From: Micromonospora chaiyaphumensis
Lineage (GTDB): Bacteria > Actinomycetota > Actinomycetes > Mycobacteriales > Micromonosporaceae
Assembly: GCF_900091435.1 (NCBI RefSeq)
Contig: NZ_FMCS01000010.1
Coordinates: 244,889 to 308,888, forward strand
DNA length: 64,000 nt
Reading direction: 5' to 3'
In this document: in pieces, positions 8,185 to 16,284 of the stretch
Layout of the letters: each line of letters opens with the position of its first letter
Numbering within the stretch: position 1 is the stretch's first letter
The notes under the pieces: model-generated
Databases searched by the model: none
What the model was told of the DNA's origin: nothing
Seen by the model: the letters and a program-made list of their open reading frames with translations, nothing else
Translations under genes and position numbers: made by a program

Positions 8185-9204
8185 GTGAAGCGGCCGACCA
8201 TCGCCGATGTCGCCCGGCGGGCCGGGGTCTCGAAGGGCGCGGTGTCGTACGCGCTGAACGGCCAGCCCGGCGTGTCCGAGGCGACCCGCCAGCGGATCCT
8301 GGCGATCGCCGCCGAGATCGGGTTCAGCCCGAGCAGTGCCGCCCGGGCGCTCTCCGGCGCCACCGCCAAGGCGGTCGGCCTGACCCTGTGCCGGCCCGCC
8401 CGGATACTGGGCATCGAGCCCTTCTTCATGGAGCTGATCAGCGGCGTGGAGGCCGAGCTGTCGGCCCGCTCCTACGCGCTGACCCTCCAGGTGGTGGCGG
8501 ACCAGGACGCCGAGATCGCGGTCTACCGCCGCTGGTGGGCCGAGCGCCGGGTGGACGGCGTGTTCGTCTGCGACCTGCGAACCGACGACCGGCGGGTGCC
8601 CGCGCTGGAGGAGTTGCAACTGCCGGCCGTGGTGATCGGTGGGCCCGGCCACACCGGCAGCCTGGCCAGTGTCTGGTCCGACGACGCGGCGGCCCTGGTG
8701 GAGACGGTGGAGTACCTGGTCGCGCTCGGGCACCGGCGGATCGCCCGGGTCGGCGGGCTGCCCTCCCTGCTGCACACCGAGATCCGCACCGACGCGTTCG
8801 CGCAGGTGTGCCGGCGGCTCGGGCTCGACGAGGCCACCACGGTCTGGTCCGACTACACCGGCGAGGAGGGGGCCCGGGCCACGCGCCGCCTGCTCAGCTC
8901 CGCCGCCCGGCCCACCGCGGTCATCTACGACAACGACGTGATGGCGATCGCCGGGCTCTCCGTGGCCCAGGAGATGGGGCTGGCCGTGCCCGGTGACCTG
9001 TCCATCGTGGCCTGGGACGACTCCCCGCTCTGCCAGCTCGTGCACCCGCCGCTCACCGCCCTGGGGCGGGACATCCCGGCGTACGGGGCGCACGCCGCGC
9101 GCCAGCTCCTGGCCGTGATCGCGGGCGAGCCGGTCACCGGCCTCCAGGACGAGACCGCCCATCTCACCCCGCGCGGGAGCACCGCGCCGCCGCGCCCCCG
9201 GTGA
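8185..9204 (+). CDS. LacI-family transcriptional regulator of the mannoside operon
   Basis: This 339-residue repressor begins with the LacI helix-turn-helix and hinge (TIADVARRAGVSKGAVSYAL, residues 5-24, then GVSEATRQRI). The rest is a periplasmic-binding-protein-like sugar sensor (about 60-335) with the usual VWSDDAAALVETVEYLVALG and YDNDVMAIAG segments. The GTG start at 8185 follows GAAGGAG at a proper distance. It is divergent from the transporter operon and an operator of the expected type lies before that operon, so local repression relieved by a sugar is the simplest reading. The effector is not known. Confidence 0.93.
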   Translation: MKRPTIADVARRAGVSKGAVSYALNGQPGVSEATRQRILAIAAEIGFSPSSAARALSGATAKAVGLTLCRPARILGIEPFFMELISGVEAELSARSYALTLQVVADQDAEIAVYRRWWAERRVDGVFVCDLRTDDRRVPALEELQLPAVVIGGPGHTGSLASVWSDDAAALVETVEYLVALGHRRIARVGGLPSLLHTEIRTDAFAQVCRRLGLDEATTVWSDYTGEEGARATRRLLSSAARPTAVIYDNDVMAIAGLSVAQEMGLAVPGDLSIVAWDDSPLCQLVHPPLTALGRDIPAYGAHAARQLLAVIAGEPVTGLQDETAHLTPRGSTAPPRPR

Positions 9205-9235
9205 ACCGGTTCAGTGGTCTGGCGGTACGGCCAGG

Positions 9236-11503
9236 TCAGCGGGGTGCCGAGGGGAACTCCTCGAACCACGCCTCCACCCGCTCGGCCGGGGCCGGCCGGG
9301 CCAGCGCGAAGCCCTGCCCGTAGCGGCAGCCGGCCCGCCGCGCGCCGGCCACCTGAGCGTCGGACTCCAGCCCTTCGACCACCACCTCCAGCCCGAGCCG
9401 GTCGCCCAGGTTGGCGACCACGTCGATCAGCGGGCGCTGCCCGTCGGCGCCCGGCCCGACCATGTGCGGGCCCACCTTGAGCAGGTCGATCGGGAGCCGG
9501 CGGAGCTGGGCGAGCGAGGCGTGCTCGGCACGGAAGTCGTCCAGCGCGGTGCGGACGCCGAGCGAGCGGAGGCCGGCGAGCCGGGCCACCACGGTGGACA
9601 GCTCGGGGGCCACCGCCGGCTCGGCCACCTCCACCACGAGCCGCTCCGGCGGCACGTCGTACGCGGCCAGGGCCGTCGCCGTGCGGGCCACGAAGTCGGG
9701 CGCGGCCAGCTCCCGGGGCGTGACGTTGACCGCCATCCACAGCTCCCGGCCGCTTCCCGACCAGTCGGCGAGCTGCCGGCAGGCCCGGTCCAGCACCCAC
9801 CGGCCAACCTCGCCCAGCAGGTCGAGATCGGTCGCGACGGGCAGCAGCTCGTCCGGCAGCACCGTGCCCAGGGCGGGACTGCGCCAGCGCAGCAGCGCCT
9901 CGGTGCCCACCGGCTGCCGGTCGGCCAGCGCCAGCACCGGCTGGTAGACCAGGTCCAGCTCGCCCCGGGCGACCGCGCCCGGCAGCTCGCGTTCCAGGTC
10001 CAGCCGGCGGACCAGCTGCTCCTCCAGATAGGCGTCGTACCACTCGACCCGGTCCCGGCCGAGCTGCACGGCGCGCCGCCGGGCCAGGTCGGCCTGGCGC
10101 AGCACATCCTCCGGCTCGCCGCCGGTGGTCTCGGCCAGCCCGATGCTGGCCCGGAGCCGGCTCGCCCCGCCGGGCCGCGGACAGGGCTCGGCCAGGGCGG
10201 TCAGCAGCCGGGTGCCCAGTGCGTAGGCGGGCACCGGGCCGAGGTCGGTGAGCACGGCGAACTCGGAGTCGGTGAGCCGGGCCACCAGGTCGTGCGCACC
10301 GGAGCCGGACCGGAGCCGGTGGACGACCTCGGCCAGCACCGGCCCGTCCAGCACCGCCGTCTCGTCGGCCCCGTGCAGGTCGACCACGAGCAGCGCGCCG
10401 CCGGCCCGCCGGGTGAGGGCGTGGACCAGCTCCGCCCGGTCGGCCGGCGGGGCGTCGGCGGGCAGGCGGTCCTCCCCGACGAGGTGCCGCAGCCGCGCCT
10501 CGCTGGCGGCCAGCCGCTCGGCCCGGCGCCGCTGGTCGGCCGCGGCGAGCACCTCCCGCACCACCATCGGCGGTATGACGGACAGCCCGAGGGCGATCGC
10601 CGGGGCGGTGAACTCGCCCACCGTCCACAGGTGCTGGCCGGCGGCCAGCGCCGCGATGCCGGCCGGCGCGGTGAGCCCGGGCCACGCCGCGGGCGCCGCG
10701 TCCCGGCGCGGCCGCTCGCCGGCGGCGGTACGCCGGGCGCCGGCCGCGGTGAGCAGCGCGCCCGCGAGCAGCGGCGGCGCGACGGCCAGCGCGGCCCGGT
10801 CCGGGGCGGCGTAGGCGAGCAGGACCACGAGCAGCGCCAGCGCGCCCAGGGTGGCGGCCGCACCGGCGTGGCAGCGGGCCGCACCCGGTCGCCGGCGCCG
10901 CTCGGCGACCGCGGCCACCAGCAGGACGGCCAGCGCGACGGCACCGCCGACGCTGGCGATCCGCGCGGCCGGGGGTACCGGGCCGGAGGGCAGCAGCACC
11001 CAGCCGGCGAAGACCAGGCTGACGCCGAGGCCGACCACATCCACGCCGCGGCGCAGCCGCTCACCGCCGGAGAGGCGGGAGCGGCCGGGCAACCGCAGCA
11101 GGGCGAGGGCGAACAGCGGGGCGGCGATCGCCAGGCCGGCCAGCGCGACGGGTAGCCGGTGCACGGGGTCGCTCAGCGGCAGCACCGCGACGGTGAGGCC
11201 GGCGGTCAGCACGGCCGCGTCGAGGATCCCGGCGACCCGGCGGGACAGCGCCACCCGGCGGGCCTGTCGCCCGGCAGGCGTGGCGACGGCCGGGTCGGGC
11301 GGCGCGGGCGGGGCACCGGCCAGCCAGGCGAGCCGGACGCAGGCCAGGGCGGAGCCACCCGCGACGGCGAGCGCCACGGCGGCGGGGCCGGGGACCAGGC
11401 CGGCGGCACCGGCGAGGACGAACAGCGCACCGGCGAGCGAGACGAGGAGGTCGGGCAGCGGTGGCCGGCGGCGGGGGCCGGCGGAGGGGTGGGTGACGGG
11501 CAC
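9236..11503 (-). CDS. Membrane protein with degenerate GGDEF and EAL domains
   Basis: The 755-residue protein has roughly eight to ten membrane helices in residues 15-330, a degenerate GGDEF domain (about 350-495, with TDSEF in place of GGDEF) and an EAL domain (about 505-745). The EAL signature is kept as TEALLRW, as are EVAE, ALDDF and VVEGLES. However the loop after DDF reads RAEHASL instead of GTGYSSL, and the usual KxD motif reads KVG. Cyclic di-GMP hydrolysis may therefore be weakened or lost, leaving a sensing role. The start ATG is followed by a short basic segment before the first helix. It converges with the LacI gene with 31 bases between stops. Confidence 0.88.
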   Translation of the reverse strand: MPVTHPSAGPRRRPPLPDLLVSLAGALFVLAGAAGLVPGPAAVALAVAGGSALACVRLAWLAGAPPAPPDPAVATPAGRQARRVALSRRVAGILDAAVLTAGLTVAVLPLSDPVHRLPVALAGLAIAAPLFALALLRLPGRSRLSGGERLRRGVDVVGLGVSLVFAGWVLLPSGPVPPAARIASVGGAVALAVLLVAAVAERRRRPGAARCHAGAAATLGALALLVVLLAYAAPDRAALAVAPPLLAGALLTAAGARRTAAGERPRRDAAPAAWPGLTAPAGIAALAAGQHLWTVGEFTAPAIALGLSVIPPMVVREVLAAADQRRRAERLAASEARLRHLVGEDRLPADAPPADRAELVHALTRRAGGALLVVDLHGADETAVLDGPVLAEVVHRLRSGSGAHDLVARLTDSEFAVLTDLGPVPAYALGTRLLTALAEPCPRPGGASRLRASIGLAETTGGEPEDVLRQADLARRRAVQLGRDRVEWYDAYLEEQLVRRLDLERELPGAVARGELDLVYQPVLALADRQPVGTEALLRWRSPALGTVLPDELLPVATDLDLLGEVGRWVLDRACRQLADWSGSGRELWMAVNVTPRELAAPDFVARTATALAAYDVPPERLVVEVAEPAVAPELSTVVARLAGLRSLGVRTALDDFRAEHASLAQLRRLPIDLLKVGPHMVGPGADGQRPLIDVVANLGDRLGLEVVVEGLESDAQVAGARRAGCRYGQGFALARPAPAERVEAWFEEFPSAPR

Positions 11504-11740
11504 GGCGGTCGCCTTCGTGAGGGGGCACGGGGCGGTGCGGTTGCGGTACGACGTGCGGGGTCAACGGGTCGGAGGCGGGTGCGACCGGCGCCGGACGGGG
11601 ACCGGTGCGGCCACGCCCATCAACGATCCCGGACACCTGCCGTTACGCGACACCTCACGTGACGCCCGTCACACCCAGGCTCCGGTCCGCGCCTGCCGCC
11701 CGCCGGAACCGCCGCCGGTCCGGGGTGGGATCATCGGGGG

Positions 11741-12118
11741 GTGAGCCGCGCCGACACCGTCCGTTTCCGCCACAGCCAGGCGATCCTCGTCGCCGCGATC
11801 GTCGCGTTCCTCGGCGCGCTGCCGCTGGCCACCGCGCGCTGGTGGCTGCTCTGGGTGCTGCTGATCCCGCTCGCGATCGGCCTCTGGGCGTGGCGGGCCG
11901 GCACCGACGCGGACGCCCGCGAGCTGCGGCTGCGGGCGCTGCTCGGCCAGCGGCGGGTGCCCTGGGCGCGGGTCGCCGAGTTGGCCGCCGACCCGCGCGG
12001 CCGGGCGGTCGCCCGGCTCGACGACGGCGAGACGCTGGTGCTCCCCGCGGTCCGCGCCGCCGACCTGCCCCGGCTGGTCTCCGCCACCGGGCAGGAACTG
12101 CCCGAGTCCGCCCGATGA
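11741..12118 (+). CDS. Small membrane protein with PH-like domain
   Basis: This 125-residue protein starts with GTG. Residues 12-50 form two membrane helices (AILVAAIVAFLGALPLA and WWLLWVLLIPLAIGLWAW). The rest resembles a short bacterial PH-like domain with LLGQRRVPWARVAELAADPRG and ETLVLPAVRAADLPRL, the pattern of the actinobacterial PH-domain family (bPH_6). The family's role is unknown. It is divergent from the EAL gene across 237 bases (11504-11740) in which I recognise no gene and no clear promoter. Confidence 0.7.
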   Translation: MSRADTVRFRHSQAILVAAIVAFLGALPLATARWWLLWVLLIPLAIGLWAWRAGTDADARELRLRALLGQRRVPWARVAELAADPRGRAVARLDDGETLVLPAVRAADLPRLVSATGQELPESAR

Positions 12119-12122
12119 TCCG

Positions 12123-13049
12123 TCAGTAGCCGTCGACCACCCGGTTCGTCAGCGGCTCGCCGGCGGCGAACCGGCGCACCTGCTCCCCGACGAGCCGGTA
12201 CGCACGCGGCAGCAGGCCCCGGACCGACCCGGCGACGTGCGGGGTGAGCAGCACGTTCGGCAGCTCCCACAGGGGATGGTCGGCGGGCAGCGGCTCCGGG
12301 TCGGTCACGTCCAGCGCGGCCCTCAGCCGGCCCGACGCCAGCTCCGCGACCAGGGCGTCGGTGCGGGCCACCGGGCCCCGGGCGGCGTTGACCAGCAGCG
12401 CGCCGTCCGGCATCGCGGCGAGGAACTTCTCGTCGACCAGCCCCCGGGTCTGCTCGGTCAGCGGCACCAGCAGCACCACCACGTCCGCCTCGGGCAGCAG
12501 GGCGGGCAGCTCGTCCACCCCGTGCACCTCCTCGGCCGGGCGCGGCGTCCGGGCGACCAGGGTGAAGGTCACCTCGAACGGGGCCAGCCGGGCCCGGACG
12601 GCCGCGCCGATCGAGCCGGCGCCGACGATCAGCACCCGCTTGCCGGCCAGCTCGTCCGTCGGGGCCACCTCGTCGAACGCCCACTCGCCGCGGGCCTGGG
12701 CGCGGGCCAGTGGGCCGAAGCCGCGCAGCGCCGACAGGATCGCGGTGACCACCCACTCGGCGGTGGCCGAGTCGTGCACGCCCCGGGCGTCGCAGAGCGT
12801 CACGCCCTCGGGAACCCGCCCCACCCAGGCGTCCGCGCCGGCGGAGAGGAGCTGCACGACCTCCAGGTCCGGCAGCTCGGCCAGGAGCGCGCCGGCGTCC
12901 GGGCCGGCGAGGAAGGGCGGCACCCAGAACCGCACGCCGGTCGGGGACGACGGCTGCCGGGCCGGGTCCTCCAGCACCTCGACGGTGACGCCCGGGGGCA
13001 GCTCGCCGATGAGGCCCCGGCCGGCCGGGTGCGGAATCCATACCTTCAC
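12123..13049 (-). CDS. D-2-hydroxyacid dehydrogenase, NAD(P)-dependent
   Basis: This 308-residue cytoplasmic oxidoreductase has the family's two Rossmann-like domains. The cofactor motif is VLIVGAGSIGAAVRARL (about 135-150). The catalytic arginine lies in VNAARGPVARTDAL, the glutamate in DVTDPEPLPADHPLW and the histidine in LLTPHVAGSVRG. The GTG start at 13049 (VKVWIPHPAG) fits the family start. The acid after the second cofactor strand is replaced by VARTPR, which hints at NADPH preference. The substrate is not predictable; glyoxylate/hydroxypyruvate reductases and phosphoglycerate dehydrogenase-like enzymes share these motifs. Its stop lies 4 bases from that of the convergent upstream gene. 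Confidence 0.9.
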   Translation of the reverse strand: MKVWIPHPAGRGLIGELPPGVTVEVLEDPARQPSSPTGVRFWVPPFLAGPDAGALLAELPDLEVVQLLSAGADAWVGRVPEGVTLCDARGVHDSATAEWVVTAILSALRGFGPLARAQARGEWAFDEVAPTDELAGKRVLIVGAGSIGAAVRARLAPFEVTFTLVARTPRPAEEVHGVDELPALLPEADVVVLLVPLTEQTRGLVDEKFLAAMPDGALLVNAARGPVARTDALVAELASGRLRAALDVTDPEPLPADHPLWELPNVLLTPHVAGSVRGLLPRAYRLVGEQVRRFAAGEPLTNRVVDGY

Positions 13050-13116
13050 GACCGCCGACGATAGCCGCCCGGGACGGCCCGGGTGCGCGGGGTCGTGACG
13101 ACCACCGCTGGCACGA

Positions 13117-13143
13117 TTGGCGGCGGAGCGCGCGAGGTATAAC
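13117..13143 (+). promoter_or_regulatory. Possible promoter of the PP2C phosphatase gene
   Basis: TATAAC at 13138-13143 is a good -10 hexamer in otherwise GC-rich sequence. TTGGCG at 13117-13122 could be the -35, but the spacing of 15 bases is short. The -10 is the better supported part. Confidence 0.35.
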
Positions 13144-13191
13144 CGAGGGCGGAGCGTCGGCCGGCGCCCCGCGCACCGGAGACGGGTGGTC

Positions 13192-14997
13192 ATGAGCGAG
13201 GACAGCGCCGGAAGGGTGGTCGTGCCGATCCCGGCGCTGACCGACCCCGAGCGGCTGCGGTCCCTCGCGGAGACGCGGCTCGACGCGGCACCCGACGAGG
13301 CGTTCGACCGGTTCGCGCGGCTGGTCGGCGACCTGCTCGACGTGCCGGTCGCCCTGGTCTCGCTGGTCACCGCCGACCGCCAGTTCTTCCCCGGCGCGAC
13401 CGGGCTGCCCGAGCCGTGGGCCGGCCGTCGGGAGACCCCGCTGACCCACTCGTTCTGCCAGCACGTGGTCGACGTCGAGGTGCCCATGGTGCTGCCCGAC
13501 GCCCGGCTCTACCCCCGGGTGCGGCGGAACCTGGCCATCGAGGACCTGGGCGTCGTCGCGTACGCGGGGATGCCGCTGACCGACCTGGACGGACGGGTGC
13601 TCGGCTCGCTCTGCGCCATCGACAGCAAGCCCCGGGCCTGGACCGCCGAGCAGCTGCGCACCCTCGCCGACCTGGCCGCGGCCTGCTCCTCCGAGCTGCG
13701 GCTGCGGATCGCCGTGCAGACCGCCGAGCAGGCCCGCCGCCGCGCCGAGGAGGCGCACGACCGGCTCGCCATGCTGGCGGGGATGAGCGAGACGCTGGGC
13801 GGCACGCTCGACGTGGCCACGGCGGTCGACCGGCTCGGGCACTCCATGGTCCCGCTGCTGGCCGACTGGTGCCTCATCACCCTTGTCGACCCGGCGGGCC
13901 GGCCCCGCACCGTGGCGGGATTCCACCGGGACCCGGAGCGGGCGGCCGACACCGCCCGGTTCGCCGCGCTGCTGGCCACCGGCCTCGGTCCCGACTCGAT
14001 CATCCGGTCGGTGCTGCGCACCGGGCGGCCGGTCCGGCGCGAAGCGGCCGCCCTGGCCGACGTCGAGCGGGGGGCCACCCATCCGGAGCTGGTGCCGCTG
14101 GCCGAGCGGCTGGGCTTCGGCTCCCACCTCAGCGTGCCGATCACCGCCACCGGCGGCCGGGCCATCGGCGCCGTCACGCTGGTCAACGGCCCGCACCGGC
14201 GCGGGTTCGACGAGAGCGACCTGCGGACCGCGCTGGACGTCGGCCGCCGGGCCGAACAGGCCGTGGGCAACAGCCGGCTCTACGGCGAGCAGCGGCACGT
14301 CGCCGAGGTGCTGCAGCACAGCATGCTGCCCACCCTGCCCGTGGTGCCGGGCGTCGAGCTGGCCGCCCGCTACCTGCCGGCGGCGGACCGGGTGGAGGTC
14401 GGCGGCGACTGGTACGACGCCTTCGTCCAGCCCGACGGCGACCTGGTCGCCGCCATCGGCGACGTGGCGGGGCACGACATCGAGGCCGCCGCGACCATGG
14501 GCCAGCTCCGCAACCTGGTCCGGGGCGACGCGTACGGGCGGGACGACCCGATCGACGAGATCATGACCCACCTCGACCGGGCGATCCGGGGCCTGCCCGT
14601 CCCCACCGTCGCCACCGCCGTCCTGGCCCGGGTCAGCCCGGCCGCCCCGGGGCTACGGGTCTCCTGGTGCAACGCGGGCCACCCGCCGCCGCTGCTGATC
14701 CCCGCCGACGGGCCGGTGCGGGCGCTGGACGGAGACCGGGGGACCCTGCTCGGCCTGACCCACCCGCCCAGGCGCACCCGCCAGGCGCTGACCCTCGCGC
14801 CCGGCGACACCCTGCTGCTGCACACCGACGGGCTGACCGAGAGCCGGGACCGGTCGATCGACGAGGGGGAGGTCGAGCTGATCGCGCAGCTCGCCGGTGC
14901 CGCCAGGCTCCCCCTCGCGACCCTCTGCGACCAGCTGCTCGCGGCCGCCCACCGGCGCGAGGACGACGTCGCCCTGCTCGCCCTGCGCGCCCGTTGA
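13192..14997 (+). CDS. GAF-GAF-PP2C (SpoIIE/RsbU-type) serine phosphatase
   Basis: This 601-residue cytoplasmic protein has two GAF sensor domains (about 25-175 and 195-375) and a C-terminal SpoIIE-type PP2C domain (about 390-600). Metal ligands are visible in VGGDWYDAF, IGDVAGHDIEAA, CNAGHPPPLLI, LHTDGLTES and REDDVALL. Such proteins dephosphorylate STAS-type anti-sigma factor antagonists in partner-switching pathways, with the GAF domains sensing a small molecule or redox state. The ATG at 13192 follows GACGGGTGGTC, a weak ribosome site. No STAS or anti-sigma gene is adjacent; the nearest STAS gene in the window is at 59022. Confidence 0.93.
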   Translation: MSEDSAGRVVVPIPALTDPERLRSLAETRLDAAPDEAFDRFARLVGDLLDVPVALVSLVTADRQFFPGATGLPEPWAGRRETPLTHSFCQHVVDVEVPMVLPDARLYPRVRRNLAIEDLGVVAYAGMPLTDLDGRVLGSLCAIDSKPRAWTAEQLRTLADLAAACSSELRLRIAVQTAEQARRRAEEAHDRLAMLAGMSETLGGTLDVATAVDRLGHSMVPLLADWCLITLVDPAGRPRTVAGFHRDPERAADTARFAALLATGLGPDSIIRSVLRTGRPVRREAAALADVERGATHPELVPLAERLGFGSHLSVPITATGGRAIGAVTLVNGPHRRGFDESDLRTALDVGRRAEQAVGNSRLYGEQRHVAEVLQHSMLPTLPVVPGVELAARYLPAADRVEVGGDWYDAFVQPDGDLVAAIGDVAGHDIEAAATMGQLRNLVRGDAYGRDDPIDEIMTHLDRAIRGLPVPTVATAVLARVSPAAPGLRVSWCNAGHPPPLLIPADGPVRALDGDRGTLLGLTHPPRRTRQALTLAPGDTLLLHTDGLTESRDRSIDEGEVELIAQLAGAARLPLATLCDQLLAAAHRREDDVALLALRAR

Positions 14998-15054
14998 GCC
15001 ACTACTCGGTTCGTCGGGCCCGGTTCCGCACCCGGCCCGGCTACGCTGGGCCGG

Positions 15055-16230
15055 GTGAGGCCGCGTCCCCCGTACCCCCGCACCGGCCGCCTCCGGGCGG
15101 CGCTGGCGGCGTCCTGCGCGACGCTGCTGCTGGGCACCGCCGGTTGTGCCTTCGGCGACCCGGATCCCGACCCGGCCGGTGAGCCGCCCAACCTCCCGTC
15201 GCCGTCGACCTCGGCCAGCCCCGGCGGGGCCGGCCAGCAGGTGGTGGCCACGGTGCTGGCGAAGGGGCTCGCGGTGCCGTGGGGCATCGCCTTCCTGCCC
15301 GACGGCGCCGCGCTGGTCACCGAACGGGACAGCGGGCGGATCCTCCAGGTCGGCCCGGAGTCGGGGCCCGAGGGGATGACGGTCCGGGTCGTGCAGACCG
15401 TCCCGGACGTGGCGGCCGCCGGCGAGGGCGGGCTGCTGGGCATCGCGGTCTCCCCGGCCTACGCGCGGGACCGCACGGTCTTCGTCTACTACACCAGCGC
15501 CGAGGACAACCGGATCGCGAAGCTGGAGCTGGGCCGGCCACCGACCCCGATCGTCACGGGCATCCCCAAGGCCGGCAACCACAACGGCGGCGGGCTGGGC
15601 TTCGGCCCGGACGGCTTCCTCTACGCCAGCACCGGCGACGCCGGGCGCACCGCGAACGCGCAGGACCCGAAGAGCCTCGGCGGCAAGATCCTGCGGCTCA
15701 CCCGGGACGGCAAGCCGGCCCCCGGCAACCCCACCGCCGGCTCCCCGGTCTGGTCGACCGGGCACCGCAACGTGCAGGGCTTCGCCTGGACGCCGGACAA
15801 GAAGCTGTACGCCGTGGAGTTCGGCCAGAACACCTGGGACGAGATCAACCAGATCAACAAGGGCGGCAACTACGGCTGGCCGCAGGTCGAGGGGCGCGGC
15901 GACGACAAGCGCTACGTTAACCCGATCGTGCAGTGGCGCACCGGCGAGGCGTCCTGCTCGGGCCTGGCGTCCGTCGACCGGCTGCTGATCACTGCCTGCC
16001 TGCGCGGGCAGCGCCTCTGGCTGGTCGAGCTGGCCGGCAACGGCACGGTCCTCGGGCAGCCGCGCGAGCTGCTCACCGGCCGGTACGGCCGGCTGCGGGC
16101 CGCCGCCGTGGCGCCGGACGGGTCGGTCTGGGTGAGCACCTCCAACCGGGACGGGCGGGGCAAGCCGGCCGGCGACGACGACCGCATCCTGCGGCTGGTC
16201 TTCGCCGACGGCGGCGCCGGGCGCAGCTGA
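15055..16230 (+). CDS. PQQ-dependent sugar (aldose) dehydrogenase, lipoprotein
   Basis: This 391-residue exported protein starts with GTG and carries a signal peptide ending in the lipobox GTAGC (cysteine near residue 32), followed by a Pro/Ser-rich linker. The rest is a six-bladed propeller of the soluble glucose/sorbosone dehydrogenase family. Hallmarks are GLAVPWGIAFLPDG, AGNHNGGGLGFGPDGFLY with the catalytic histidine, STGHRNVQGFAW, and EFGQNTWDEINQINKGGNYG. It would oxidise sugars at the outer membrane face with PQQ. No PQQ synthesis gene is seen nearby. Some members of this family lack demonstrated activity, so the reaction is an inference. Confidence 0.9.
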   Translation: MRPRPPYPRTGRLRAALAASCATLLLGTAGCAFGDPDPDPAGEPPNLPSPSTSASPGGAGQQVVATVLAKGLAVPWGIAFLPDGAALVTERDSGRILQVGPESGPEGMTVRVVQTVPDVAAAGEGGLLGIAVSPAYARDRTVFVYYTSAEDNRIAKLELGRPPTPIVTGIPKAGNHNGGGLGFGPDGFLYASTGDAGRTANAQDPKSLGGKILRLTRDGKPAPGNPTAGSPVWSTGHRNVQGFAWTPDKKLYAVEFGQNTWDEINQINKGGNYGWPQVEGRGDDKRYVNPIVQWRTGEASCSGLASVDRLLITACLRGQRLWLVELAGNGTVLGQPRELLTGRYGRLRAAAVAPDGSVWVSTSNRDGRGKPAGDDDRILRLVFADGGAGRS

Positions 16231-16284
16231 TCCCGCTTCCCCGGGTTTGCCAAGATCCTTCAACGGGCAGGTCAGAATCTCAGC

